This document shows positions 1 through 12,534 of a DNA stretch of 64,000 nucleotides, in pieces (within the stretch, counting starts at the first letter, position 1; the number at the start of each line of letters is the position of its first letter). The DNA is from Salticus scenicus. Lineage: Eukaryota > Arthropoda > Arachnida > Araneae > Salticidae. Below the pieces are notes generated by a model that was given only the letters and a program-made list of their open reading frames with translations, searched no databases and had not been told where the DNA came from. The stretch lies in the NCBI GenBank assembly GCA_963930645.1, contig OZ005649.1:84579126-84643125 (forward strand), given 5' to 3'. Made by a program: the position numbers and the translations under genes.

Positions 1-1949
1 GAGAAAATCCAGATCGTTTTTTCATGAAACTTTTCATTTACGTTTTGGTAAATTTGAGTGCTATAGATACTTTTGCAATATTATACAGTAAAAATTGTCA
101 TGATGCTCACATGTAGAATGAAAGACATGTTACTTTAAAATATGGAAACTTAAAATAGGTTCAGAAGCAAGTCTTTTATACATTTTTTATCTGCTTGCTC
201 TCTTGTTTTGTTTCTGCATGTTAGTCATTTCCACACACATTATAATTTATGCTAACAATTAATAATAATAATAATTATTATTTTAAAAATGCTGTTTTAC
301 TTAAATTTGATAAAATTATAGAAAGCTCTTTTAGAAATTATAAGAGTTCAATTTTATTTGTAAATATTTAACACTGTTGAGGAAAAAAAAAATTGCTTTT
401 TTATGAAAGCTGCCTTTTATGTTACAGTAAAATTTGAAAGCTAATAAAGCCTTTATGTACAGTATAAATTTTCATGATATTTTTCAAATGAATGTCTTTA
501 TTTTTATTTGTTAAGACCCGAAATTGGTTTAGAAGGCAGTCTTTTATACAATTAATTTTTGGTGGGAAAACACTTAATTTTTTTAGTGTATAGTGTTAAG
601 AACTAAGCAAAATATCATTTTGTGCAGGCTTACTCTTATGTGTATAATCAAAGATTTTCAGTGTGTTTGTTTTCAACAGCAAAATCCTGCTAATAAAGAT
701 ATTGCTTTTGTTTTTCAGATACTGTATGAGAAAAATAAAATGACGGAATTCTGAATAAGAGAATTTTAGTCTATGAAGAAGTGGAAGAAAAAAGATGATA
801 AAAAGGATTAATTTAAATTAAATAAATAAAACTAAATAAAAATTTATTTTTCACTTTTCACCCTTTAAAAAATATATATACAAATATTTAAATAAATAAA
901 TCATACATATATATATATGATTCATAGTTTTCAAATGTTTTTATATTTTAGTGGAATATATTTTTATGTTATTTCAGTATTCTCCATTTCTTATGTCTTA
1001 ATACACAATTTATTAATTTATTTTTGAAAAAACATATGTGTATAAATTGATTTATTTTTTTGGGACAGGGCGGGGGGGTGTAACTGCTCATATTTCCCAC
1101 AAACACAGAAAAGTTTTTCACAATTCCGTTTTACATTTTGAAACATTGCATTAAAAAGAAAATAACTTTCTAACTTAATTATTTTTTGTCATGGGAAATC
1201 AGCACTTACCTCTGTTAAACTTGTGTTTGATCATATAGTTAAAATAGTGAAATTAATAAAAAGTGCAAAGAAAATTATTTAATGAAATTGAAAGAAGTTT
1301 TAAAGTAAAAATTATGATCATTTTAACAACAGCAATAGATTTGGAATAAGATTAATAATTGTAAAAAAAAAAAAAGAGTCTCTTATTATAAAGACACTTA
1401 AAAAAAAAAAAAAAAAAAAATCGTAGGATCCCATCCTTTGTGGGAAATATTCAGGATTTTAGAAGTTTCCAGAATTTTTTTTTTTCATAATTGATTTTCT
1501 TGAACTTGCACAACTCACTAACAATAGTATATATATAAAGAATAACTTACCTTTTTGCACATGTTAGCCAAAAAATCTAAATTTTCTGTTTTTTTTTTTT
1601 AATAATAAAAAAATAAATGCGAATATTTTAGATGCATTATTTAATATCCATTTTAACACTATAATTATGCAAGAATAATTTGTATGATTTTTCATACATA
1701 AGATTTTTTTTTTTTTTTTTTTTTTTAGTAGTAGTAGTATTAGTTTCTAAAACAGTTCCTGAATAATTCTGAAAAGTTCCTGAATCCAATATTTTTATTT
1801 CTTTTGAATCTGGAGCCGAAAATGAAAAAGATATAACTGCAATAATACACATAAATTAACATGTACACATGCACATTTAATTGAAAATTGTCTATTGTAT
1901 TGTCTAAATATTGTTTACGAAAGAAAAATGTATTGAAAAGTAAGTCAAA
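1..1949. other. AT-rich DNA without a recognisable gene
   Basis: The stretch is dominated by A/T homopolymers, short (TA)n runs and TTATT-type low complexity. Open frames here come from poly-T or poly-A runs and show no family signature. I see no transposon ends. It is most simply intergenic or intronic. Confidence 0.6.
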
Positions 1950-2330
1950 TTGGGCCTAGAACAGTACTGGAAGCGGCGATTATCAAACAAAAATTTGCTT
2001 CTGCAGTCCTGCCTTCTCCTTTACCCTCCTCCCCTCCTATACGCACCCTGGCCGTTTGTTTCACTTCAATCCCCCCCCCCTCTTAATATTGAAATGAAAT
2101 TTCCACTCTCTCTCATCTTCAGAAGTTTGTAGCTTGTTTCCTCTTCTCTTGCATTATCTTCAGTTGCTGTATGTGCTTTCACGCAGATTTCGCTTCAGAA
2201 ACTGGCCTCGGCCGGCATGGCTTGGTTGCTCACCGCTTTCCCGTCAGCGCCGTGGTTCATAGTTGCTGCGTTATTGGTACCACTAAATGTAATGATGACT
2301 GGATCATAACAGCAAATCGCTAAAAGAAAA
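1950..2330. other. locally GC-richer segment, no assigned function
   Basis: This block is clearly less AT-rich than its surroundings, with pyrimidine-rich tracts and a GC-rich core near 2205-2275. A 60-codon plus-strand frame starting at 1950 is mostly Pro/Leu/Ser from CT-rich sequence and looks like no family I know. It could be a decayed repeat, a conserved non-coding element or a regulatory region. The sequence alone does not decide. Confidence 0.3.
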
Positions 2331-2824
2331 GTTTTTATTTTTCTTTACTTTTAGAAAGTAAGACTGTCTTAACAAGAAATTAAAAAACCCTGAAATAGAC
2401 CATCAAATAAAATTGGAGAATTTTTTATGTGGTTGGTTGCAATTGCAGAAGATTTTCCAGACCATAAAAATTTTTAACTATTTCCAGAGAAAAATAAATT
2501 CTTCTTTATTTAAGTTTTGTTTTTAAATACTAAATGTTTTTAAAATCATGAAAGAAAAAGAAAAAAAAATTGAAATTATTCAGGATTTTGGAATTACAGA
2601 TAAACGGTACTATATTGTATTTTGCAATTTATTCAAAAGAGCACTTTTTTCCCCGTGAAATAACATTTGCTTATTTTGCAAATTCTGATTAATTCTGCTA
2701 AATAAACAAACAAATCCCCTCCTCCCCCCCAAAAAAAGGCATTTCATCTCCAGTCTATCACTTTATGCTGATGCTGGTTTTGGGTCATTTCGCATGTGCT
2801 CCGTCAGACAGAATGAGAGAAAAG

Positions 2825-2832
2825 TGACGTCA
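2825..2832. promoter_or_regulatory. CRE-like palindrome TGACGTCA
   Basis: A perfect 8-bp cAMP-response-element palindrome lies in a locally GC-richer island, 27 bp before a candidate start codon. One 8-mer in 64 kb can occur by chance, so the call rests on the context only. Confidence 0.2.
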
Positions 2833-2858
2833 TTGTTTTCGACTGGATCAGACAGCAG

Positions 2859-2907
2859 ATGCAGTCCACAGAGAAGGATACAGCCAGCGATTCGTTTTTT
2901 GAAGGAG
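2859..2907 (+). CDS. speculative first coding exon
   Basis: An ATG preceded by CAGCAG opens a 16-codon frame that is acidic and Ser/Thr-rich (begins MQSTEKDTAS), plus one extra base, and ends at a donor-like GGAG/GTAAAAAG. A CRE palindrome lies just upstream. The frame beginning further upstream is also open, so coding cannot be proved from this piece. No convincing downstream plus-strand exon of matching phase was found; an acceptor-like site at 5853/5854 would give only a few more codons before a stop. It may equally be non-coding DNA. Treat as a lead. Confidence 0.15.
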
Positions 2908-3428
2908 GTAAAAAGAATCTTTCTCCCATTCTTCTAAATTCAGAGCTAAATAGCCCAGGAAAATAAATTGCTTTGAACTGATGACACAGAATTAAATAAA
3001 AGAAAATTTATTGTTTTAGAATAAAGGATATTTTTTGGGAAAAATATACAGGTCCTCGTGACACACAATAAAAAAAAATTCTGCATCTCTTTCATTAAAA
3101 TTGAGATCAATGGTGCGCTATAGCTCACCAACGCGATCCCTGACACTATAACATGCAAGAGCTTGCAACAAATGTTTTAAGCCAAGAAAAAAAGGTAATA
3201 AAGTAGACATGAGTGCTGCAAACAAAGCAGAATGAACCTCACCATTGTGCCCTTTTGTTCCCTGACGAAACCTTTTTATTAAGCTTTAGCTATCGTACAC
3301 AAAATTATGTAACCTTTTCACAAAAAATTTCCATTTATTTTAGTACTATGATTATTTCATATGACTGCCTATACTTTATTTAAAGAAATATAATTGATAT
3401 TATTAAACATAAAATTGTTGGTTAAAGG

Positions 3429-3468
<40 letters not shown>

Positions 3469-3693
3469 CATAAAAGTAAATAAAATTTTGCAAATGTTTT
3501 GTTCTTCATGTATTATAATGGGTACTAAAAATGAAATCCAGATTAGGTACAAAAACTTTATACCTAAAGGAAAACTGCATAGATCTTTTTTATATGTAAG
3601 AAAATTTATTTCGGGAACAAATTTAAGGAAAATTGCAGATATATAGGACAGGTTAAAGGGGAAAAATGAAGTTTTTTTTTTTTTTTTTTTTTT

Positions 3694-4160
3694 TACTTTC
3701 AGAAACACTGCAGGTTTTTTACCTGCAGGAAAACTGCAGTTATTTCAGACAAATAAAAGAGAAAATGAAGGTTTTTTTATTTTCAGGAAAACTGCAGGTT
3801 TTTTACCTTCAGGAAAACTGCAGTTATTTCGGACAAATAAAAGGGAAAGTGAAGGCTTTTTTACTTTCAGGAAAACTGCAGGTTTTTTACCTTCAGGAAA
3901 ACTGCAGGTTTTTTACCTTCAGGAAAACTGCAGTTATTTCGCACAAATAAAAGGGAAAGTGAAGGCTTTTTACCTTCAGAAAAACTGCAGGTTTTTTACC
4001 TTCAGGAAAACTGCAGTTATTTCGGACAAATAAAAGGGAAAGCGAAGGTTTTTTACCTTCAGAAAAACTGCAGGTTTTTTACCTTCAGGAAAAGTGCAGG
4101 TTTTTTACCTGTAAAAAAGATGCAGGCTATAGTCCGAAATACCTGCAGTTTTCCTGAAGG
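3694..4160. repeat. PstI-type minisatellite (GGAAAACTGCAG units)
   Basis: A short module built on the core GAAAACTGCAGG plus a TTTTTTACCTTCAG link alternates with a longer module containing GTTATTTCGGACAAATAAAAG. Together they form a higher-order unit of roughly 80-105 bp repeated about five times. At the right end the core appears in reverse complement (CTGCAGTTTTCCTGAAGG near 4145-4162), so the array ends in an inverted copy. The plus-strand open frame across it simply reflects the repeat. Confidence 0.85.
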
Positions 4161-4199
4161 TTTTTTTTAAAGGTTTTTTGCTGATTTTTTTACCTGGGA

Positions 4200-4640
4200 T
4201 CTGCGGGACTATAAGAAGAACATTAAGAAATACAAGAAAAGATACCAGAATGAAGATGAAATTTTTTTCAAGACAATGGTGATACCAACTCTTCTATATG
4301 GAAGCGAGACATGGACGCTCAAAAAGAGGGATGAAAGAGAAATACAATCTTCAGAGATGAAATTTCTAAGGAGTGTGAAAGGTTGTTCTATAATGGATAA
4401 AATAAGAAATGATGACATCAGGAAGGAACTAAAAACTAAGCCAATAATACATAATATAATAAACTATAGAAATAAGTGGAGAGAACATTTAGAACGAATG
4501 CCAAATGACCGTATACCAAGTGCAGCTCTAAAATATAGGCCAAAGGGGAGAAGAGATAGAGGAAGACTTCGTAAAAGATGGATTGAAGCCGGAACAGGCT
4601 TATAACCTTCAACCGTGTTGGACATGATGATGATGATGAC
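4200..4640 (+). pseudogene. 3' end of a non-LTR retrotransposon (RTE/endonuclease-RT type), 5'-truncated
   Basis: The frame is open from about 4200 to a stop at 4605. It carries the C-terminal tail seen in many animal endonuclease/reverse-transcriptase polyproteins: a PTLLYGSETWTL block just after the start of the visible ATG frame, then a WREHLERMPNDRIP block, then a basic KGRRDRGRLRKRW segment. The reverse transcriptase core and endonuclease are absent, so this is a typical dead-on-arrival 5' truncation. A short (ATG)n run at 4625-4640 follows the stop, which is the usual simple-repeat end of RTE-like elements. It directly abuts the minisatellite at its 5' side. Family recognition is strong; clade assignment is inference. 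Confidence 0.85.
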
Positions 4641-5478
4641 CTAATTTAAAAATCTCTGCAATTATTGGCGAACAGAAGAGGTGGGTCTTAATATCTATAA
4701 TTTGTGTTTATGACCCAATTCTAGGAAATCAAACGAATATTTTTTCGATTTACAATGGATTTATTACATTATATCACCATCGATAAACGTAGAAACTAAA
4801 ATTCTTGATAATTTCGCCTATTCTGTTTATTTATTTACGTTATACGCTTTATTCAGAAGACGACTACCTATTCATTCTAGACGAAAGCGGTATACTTTTT
4901 CCAGTGTTCACATAATGTGAAAATAATATTCTATACGCAACAAATTTCCCCATGAATGGGTGGTACAAAAATAAATCGAGTATTTAAGGAAGGTTACAGA
5001 TTTTAACAATTTTTGAATTCGTGAGACTTTTTCATAAACATAATTTTGATACATAAATATAAAATATATATACACTTTTTTTTAACCAAATAAAAATATT
5101 CTTATTGGTAAAGGGATTGAAATTTAAGAAATATGTTTAATTGGAAATACAAAATCGATATAATAAATAAAATATGTTTTAATTTATTTTTGTTGTTAAA
5201 ATATGTTATAGGAAGCTTAGAAAAATATGAAAATATGCATTTATGATCAGTTTTGTTTTTTGTTTATAATTTGTTATAAGTTGTTTATTAAAAATAGTGT
5301 GTTTTATTTTATCTTTGTATAAATAAATTCTATAAAAATATTTTGACATTCTTTTGAAACCTCATTCACCACTAAAGTTTTAAGTCCAAAAAAAAAAAAA
5401 AAAACTGAAGGAGTCGGGATATGAATTAACAGAGTGAACAAATATAAAGAAATTTTTCGGAAATAAAAAATCTTTCCA

Positions 5479-5509
<31 letters not shown>

Positions 5510-6378
5510 TCATCGATTTTTGTTAAATGCATATCTGAAAAATCTTTTTAATAGAGTACATATTTACAATATTCATTGCTTTTATTTAAGTAGGTGAGAT
5601 AAAGAGTATATTTTAAGTTTTAAAAAAAGAAAATAAAAGGTTTTTTTTTTTTTTTTACATATTATGGTCTCCAGGTAAGGAATAAATAGATTAAAACGAA
5701 TGTAAAACAATGACCTTCGTCTTATACCTGAGTCTTCACCCATTATTATCTTTAAGCACAACGTTTAATATTAAAGTTGAGGTGATTAAAGTTCAATTGT
5801 CCAATCTAAATGCTTGTTCTTTCCTATGTGAAAAGTCTGTTATTTTCTCTCAGACAGCGATTTTGGCGATTGCGAAATGTCGCCAAGCTCCTAATTCTAT
5901 ATCCGTAATGAAATATAGACTGTCTTTCTGAAAGACTGATATGAACATCTTAAAGTAGTCGTTTTGGAGTGGTTTCCATTCCATAGCAGAGTTTCAAAAA
6001 ACGAAAAGATGGATAAGCTGACAAAAAAAGGATGTCACTTCAACAAGACACCATAACATAAATAGCTATAAGTCCTCCTACTGAAAATTGAATTTGTCTT
6101 TTAAAAACATGCATTTAGTGCATCTAAAAGAACGAAAAAGAGAAAAACCATGGGGAAATATTATTCACAATTACCTAATTGTCTAAACTATTTTTCTTGG
6201 ACTACTGTGCATGATTGTCTTTACTCATAACTCTACCAATTTCGCTTTGTGTAAAACCGTACCTGCCCACTCTGCCACAAATAAATGTCGAAAATCTCCA
6301 TGCTTGGCCGGCTCTTACAACCTATTTTCTCCTGATATTTGAAACCAGGCATTTTTTAGACAGTTTCATTCTTTTATT
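4641..6378. other. AT-rich DNA with a (TTA)n microsatellite
   Basis: The stretch holds a (TTA)n run near 5481-5510, several poly-A/T runs and no recognisable gene. A pyrimidine tract ending in CAG at 5853 is followed by a 25-codon open frame to a TGA at 5931; this is the only exon-like item and is weak. Confidence 0.5.
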
Positions 6379-6845
6379 AGGACTGGGGGCCTATTAGTCT
6401 CAATCTGGGATTTTTGCGTTGTCGATTTCGATAGTTGGTCATTTGTCGAAATCTAAAAATTATAGAAAATATAATTGAATAATTTGAAAGCGATGTTATA
6501 ATTTGAAAAAAAGAAAAAAATAATAACAATATTCCTCCGTCCTAAACTAAATTCTGCTTTTGCCAGAATTTCATCAAAATCTTTTTTTTTTTTTTTTTTT
6601 TTTTTTTTTGTAGGACTGAGGGCCTATTAGTCTCAATCTGGGATTTTTGCGTTGTCGTTTTCGATAGTTGGACATTTGTCAAAATCTAAAATTTATCGAA
6701 AATATAATTGAATAATTTGAAAGCGATGTTATAATTTGAAAAAAGAAAAAAGAAAAAAGAAAAAAAAATTTAATAGTCCTCTGTCCTAAACTAAATTCTG
6801 CTTTTGCCAGAATTTCATCAAAATCTTTTTTTTTTTTTTTTTTTT
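6379..6845. repeat. 233-bp tandem duplication
   Basis: The sequence starting AGGACTGGGGGCCTATTAG at 6379 recurs at 6612 with few changes, and both copies end in a CAGAATTTCATCAAAATC block followed by a long poly-T run. The period is 233 bp. The shared poly-T end suggests that slippage or unequal exchange at homopolymers created the duplication. Confidence 0.85.
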
Positions 6846-7233
6846 TTTTTAATTATTATTATTATTATTATTATTATTATCATTGAAACAAAAAGGAAAG
6901 AAAATTAATAATAATCAGTATCGTTACAAGCGATATCGAAAAAGTTTTTTTTTTTTTTTTTTTTTTAATAATTTTGAATTAGGAAATAAAAAATGCGCGT
7001 GAAATAATATGAAACAAAAATAAGTGAAAAAATGAATTTAATGATTTAATGTTTTTGTTTTTCGGGGGCTGCTCATGCATATAAAAAATACGTATTAAAA
7101 CGAGTGGAAGAAGGAAGCGAAATAAGTATTGAGTTATATTACGATAAATGCGATACATAATATGATACGATATACTAGACCTATCGTCCAGGGTTAGTAG
7201 GCATTTTCGTTGAAAGAAATAGTTTGTTCGTTC
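6846..7233. other. simple-repeat-rich spacer
   Basis: (ATT)n at about 6851-6881 and long T runs, no gene seen. Confidence 0.5.
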
Positions 7234-7341
7234 GGTGCAACTTGCACATTAGTCCCGTGAGGTACAACTTTCACATTAGTCCCTTGAGGTACAACTTTCA
7301 CTTTAGTTCCGTCAGGTATAACTTGCACATTAGTCCCCTTT
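7234..7341. repeat. 27-bp tandem repeat, four units
   Basis: Four consecutive 27-bp units of the form GGTACAACTTTCACATTAGT plus CCCTTGA start at 7234, 7261, 7288 and 7315. The last unit runs into a motif (7342-7375) that matches the ends of dispersed elements at 48.64 kb and 53.5 kb. The unit length is a multiple of three and the minus strand is open across all copies, giving a nine-residue repeat. Confidence 0.85.
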
Positions 7342-7375
7342 AAATATAGTGACCAGCGAAGCTAGCAAAGCATTC
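7342..7375 (-). repeat. terminal motif of the TTCGCTGGTCACTAT element family
   Basis: On the minus strand this reads GCTAGCTTCGCTGGTCACTA followed by TATTTAAA. Close relatives occur at about 48650-48680 and 53490-53520, and a weaker one on the minus strand at about 39060-39080. In each case the motif adjoins repetitive DNA, so I read it as one end of an interspersed element family. Confidence 0.5.
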
Positions 7376-7738
7376 GTTGATTCACTACCTCAATTGATTT
7401 TTTGTGTTTTACTATGTTTTTCTTGTTCTAGTGATTTTCCTCTTATGCTTAGTAAACCTCATTATGGCGTTCGGATAATATGAAAATCACATTCTGCATA
7501 GGAAAAAATATTAAGTTACTCATAAGAAATAAACACATAGTACTCTGACCTAAATATGTATAATAAATTGTAGTTTTATGTGCGAAGATATAAAATATTT
7601 ATATTTTAATAATTTAATTTTGTTTGTTTTATAAAAAGAAAGTTTATTTTATTAAACTTAATCTTTTAAACCGTGTTGTAGTGTGCATATCTATTTAAAA
7701 ATTCATAGAATATTAACATTATGCAGAGATAAAGAATC

Positions 7739-7772
<34 letters not shown>

Positions 7773-8491
7773 CAAATGTTTATTACCTTTTATTTTTAGA
7801 AAAAAAATGTTTGAAAATTGTGTCACACCAAATTTTTATTAAACTAGCGTATATTGGAAAATTTTTTTATTGTAACGGTAAAATGGTTAAAGATAAGTCG
7901 AAAAATGTCACATATTCATATTTAATTATCATAATATTTTTAGTTTTAAAAAGTATCAAGAGAAAAAATATATATAAATAAAGAACGAAAAATGGGGATA
8001 AATAAACGAGAAACATTATAAAAGGTAGTGATTATTATATTATGTTCAATTGAATGTTATCAGAAACCGATCTCAAAAGTATACAGAAATTCCTACAAAA
8101 AATACGCATATAATAGAAGTTTAGATTGTGGCAGATAGGGTTAGCTTGAAGAAAAAAATAAGCGGCTGAAATTCAAAATACGACAAATTATCGATAAATA
8201 CCGTTTTAGGAATTTACCGTTAATTGAAAAAAAAAAAAAAAAAATGGAAATAAATATAAATTTACTCCACATTAATTTCAGAAATTTTGCAAGAGAATAA
8301 GAATATTCAAAATTGCTAGTTTAATTTCTTCTATGATGTCATGAAAGACAAATTGCCAAATTGTGAAAAAACTGCTAATACTTCTTAAACCGAAATATAT
8401 TGTTGGCTATAACATTTAAATGAAAGGAAGTCAACATTTATAAAATATCTCATGAAACACCCCCTTTACAAACAAAAATGGTACTTCCTTG
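7376..8491. other. AT-rich DNA, nothing recognised
   Basis: Long A/T homopolymers and unique AT-rich sequence. I see no coding or mobile-element signature. Confidence 0.5.
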
Positions 8492-8709
8492 CACTGTAAA
8501 AAATAATGGTAAATTTTACAGTAGATTGTGCTGGCACATATTTTGCCAGCACACTCTGCTGATACGATTATCTGCAGAAAAATCTCTGTAAACACAGACT
8601 ATTTTACATATGTTTCTGCGATAAATTATTTCATTTTAACACCAGAAATTTCTGGCACCCCTTTCTCAAACACATCCTGCTGTTAAACATATCGTTATTT
8701 TTTACAGTG
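8492..8709. mobile_element. MITE-like element with CACTGTAAAAAATAA ends
   Basis: The left end CACTGTAAAAAATAATGG and the right end CGTTATTTTTTACAGTG form terminal inverted repeats of about 15-17 bp around 218 bp. Inside lie short inverted pieces (GTGCTGGCACATATTTTGCC, CACCAGAAATTTCTGG). No clear target duplication is visible. It has no coding capacity. Confidence 0.6.
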
Positions 8710-10647
8710 AGATAAAGACATTGATTATGATCTTCACTGAATAGCTTCTCTGAAGATCTACATTTATTACTATTACTATTAAGTAAACATAATTAGAATA
8801 AAAATGACACTAATTAATTTTATTTTAAAAGTTTTTAAAATGTTAAAATAAATAAGATGATACATTAATTAACACTCAAAACAGAAACTGAAATGTTTCG
8901 AGCTTTTTTAGGCTCTCCAACAGTACAGACATTAAATAGGAAAAACATTGAATCTGACAACCTGAAATGAAAAACATAAAAAAAAAAACCTCGTGGATAA
9001 ATTTTAAATTTTAAATTGAGGTAATGTATCAGGTTTTTAAAGATAATCATTTAAAAAATATCCTTTTATACTTTTCAAGGCGTTTATTATTGATAAACAT
9101 GATATTTAAATGTCTTACACGCCTCCGAAATTTAAAGAACGTCTCTGAAATTTACAAACTGTCAAAAACGTACAAATTTAAGTCGAAAAAAATGAACACG
9201 TAAACTTTTGTAGCATCATTTTAATTCGCTTTAAAGCTAATATAACGTTTTCAGCTTCTTATTTAATTTAATTTTAATACTAATAAAAAATTGAAACAAC
9301 TGAGCTTTAAAGTGCACTCGGACCTCTTTGTGGACACATTACGCGACTGTTCGAGCTAACGTCTTTTTGCTATGCTGTCCACTGGCTGGCATACCCATTT
9401 ATATGGATAAAAATGCAAACATAACAAATTAGATAAAAGGATATTTTTCGTTTAATTAATGTTTTAAGCTGAAATACTATCTTACAAAACCATGAATAAA
9501 AAAATATTATGCCTATTTATTTATATACTATAAGAACTTCCATGGCTATTTAATAACTTGAACATCATTATAGGTCTATGATAAGGAAAGCCAAGTTAAA
9601 ATTCGGTAACTAGTGTTTATGAATTATGAATAACTTTTGCAGAATCATAGATATTGATTTGAAAATTTCGAATACAACCTTCAAACAAATTATTAAGTGA
9701 AGATATATATATATATATATATATATATACGCAAAATAACATTATGATTATGAATTTGTTTGCTTATAATTAAATTTGATTTTAATTCTTGCATTTACTA
9801 CGAAAGCAATGCCAGAATTACGTAAGTTATGCAAAATTTTAACAGGAAACTGAAATAATCGGATGGACTTTCTATGATCTTGTGAACTTACAAGAAACAC
9901 AGTAACTCATTAGTATTCTTCAAATGCTGCAAAATAAATTCTTTTTGTTACAAAAATAGAAGGGCATTTATTGTAATAAAATTTTCAAAGCATAATTATT
10001 AAATACAAAATCGTCAAAAGTATCATAATAAAACAGTTTTTGAAGTAACTATAAATTTTCCTTCGTAAGTAGTGTAAATGAAATATTTCATTTTCAATTT
10101 CTGAATGCAAGTATATTCCAAATCACAGTTGAATAAATAACTGCAAACTTTGATAATTAAACATATTTCTGAAATAATTTCTCTCTAACGCTTAGCATTT
10201 ATGCATTATCATAAACATGTGGGTATGTGATAAGTTGTTTAATTAATAGCCGAAAGCATAAAATCTATTTTTAGGAAATGAATAGCTGAAAATATGGGGT
10301 GTAATAGGATAAATTATTAAATATTCGTAGGGAGAAGATTATCGTACATGTAACTAGTGGTTTAAGTTAACACAGCAGAACAAATCGAAATTTTGTTTTA
10401 TCCATGAATGTCATAAGTCCCTATACTTGCTTATATATAAAATTATGCCTGAAAATAATAAAATAATCTCTTTATTAAAATTTATTATTAGAGGATTCAT
10501 GTAAATGCTTAATAACGTAATAAATGATTAACTATGAATACATAAACAAAACAAATGCATTTTTATTTGTGTTATACACTGAAAACAAAATTCTTTGTCT
10601 GACGTCGCCAAACTGAATTGTGTATCTAATAAAAATAGTTACCGTTA
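8710..10647. other. AT-rich DNA, no gene recognised
   Basis: It contains a (TA)n run near 9706-9729. A 44-codon open plus-strand frame around 9303-9430 has no family signature and no supporting splice sites. Confidence 0.5.
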
Positions 10648-10900
10648 CACTGCAAAATTCTTAGATTTTACTGGAAAATCTTGTTAAATTAAACGAACAA
10701 AAATTGTAAATCAAAAGTATGGTTCAAAAACGTAAAATTGTATTACTGACATTTATTTAATGGGAAAATTCTGCATATCAAGCAAGTCTTCATTAACTGC
10801 ACAGTTTTGTCCTGTACATTTGGCGGAGAAGAACGGGCATCCCAGCTTCCAATTCCCCTCCCTCCCCCCTCGTACTTTTACGGGTTTATTTTTTGCAGTG
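10648..10900. mobile_element. MITE-like element with CACTGCAAAA ends, TA-flanked
   Basis: The left end CACTGCAAAATTC and the right end TTTTTTGCAGTG are inverted repeats of about 10-12 bp enclosing 253 bp, with TA directly outside both ends. The ends resemble those of the 8.49-kb element (CACTGTAAAA), so the two may be related. It is non-coding. Confidence 0.5.
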
Positions 10901-12503
10901 TATAAATTATAGTTCCCTTAGCTAACTTATTCTATAAATCATTATTAGAATTCTAGACCGTTTTCACGTGTTATCGTGGTCAAACCTATTTAAAAATATC
11001 TTAATTAAACGCAAACTCAAGAGGCGCATTTCAGTAACTACAATCTTGCTATAAGACATAATTCTGGAAAACCTAACGATAACTCTTTGGAATACAAAGC
11101 ATTCACAATATTCATAATATTGTTTCATTATGAAGAAAAGTATAAGTTAGAAATTCTGGATCATTCGTCTATCCAGATGATTTGTTTTCTTTATACGCAT
11201 AGCTTGTAAATCTATATTTCTAGTTTATGAATTAAGAATATGTCTGTTTATTCGTTCTAAATGTAAGAGGTATACTTTTTTCTCAGTGTACATTATACGA
11301 AATGTAAAATTTTTATACCATTGTAGGACTAAGATCTGAGAAGATTTTTCACGAAATTGTACATATAAATATGAAGATCATAGATAAATATTATGCTTAA
11401 TTTGCAAGTTCCAAATTTAAGTATAAATGTAATCTACATACAGATTCTTTGTTTATGTAAGTAAGTTGTGCCTTTTCACAAATGATAACTATTTCTGTAA
11501 ACTGCATACATAAATATCAAAATTATTCTACTGAGTTTTGAAAAATACCAATCCGATTAAATTATTGATTAATACCAAATCTTAAATTAATTTCTCAGTA
11601 TAGAATATTTTCCTAAAATCCTCTTGGTTCTTTAAAATACTTAATCGGAGTATGAATGTATCTTAATCGAAATATTAATAAAAATCTTAAACGAAATATG
11701 AATGTAGCACGTTTCTGGAAATTGTTTAGATATGTTTTCTCCTCTTAATTTTTGATATGTAAAAATATACATTATAGATTAAATAATTGAAAACCGTGTA
11801 GTCAAATTCATAAAGTGAAACTATATAGTATCCATATACATATATCCATAACGTGAAAGGGGAAAAAAATGGTAAATTTTGATTTACCTCAAAATGTTTT
11901 ATGTTTTTTAAAGAGATTTTTGACATATTGCTGATCATTATCTTGAAAAAAAATGTGGAATGATAATAGGTATTAAAATCATTATTCTAACAAACATTTC
12001 ATTATATCAACGAATATTATAGAACATTTCTAAGGCGCCCAAACACTTTTTAACAAAGCATTAAGGTAGTACGTATTTTAGAAATGTATATATATGTATT
12101 TACATTTAACAAGAAAATATATTTCCTTTTTACTGAATTATAAATGATATTTTGTATTAAAATTGTCAATCTCTGTACGTTTATTACAATACAGGTGTTT
12201 ATTATAATTCATTTTGTACTTTTTTTTTATTACACAAGTTTAATGTAACATGCATTTATATACAGTAATATACAGTTTTAGATTTCAAGTTTAAGTATTT
12301 GTGCAAGGCAGAATTTGGAATATTATTTGTATATATATCTATGTATAATAAATAGGTATTTAACTGTTATTAAAATATTTCTAATATTTAAATTTTAAAA
12401 TACCTCCAGACTAAACAATGAATATGACCAATCCAAAGCCACCATGAATATATATATATCATTTTCAAGAATAGTTTTGATCAGATTACTTTTACACTTA
12501 CTA

Positions 12504-12534
<31 letters not shown>

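Noticed and set aside
3466..3950. Lys- or Phe-rich frames on both strands
   Set aside because: They derive from poly-T and the minisatellite.
7234..7341. Regular 27-bp direct repeats resembling a CRISPR array
   Set aside because: The units are contiguous without spacers, the genome is eukaryotic and no cas genes exist. It is a minisatellite.
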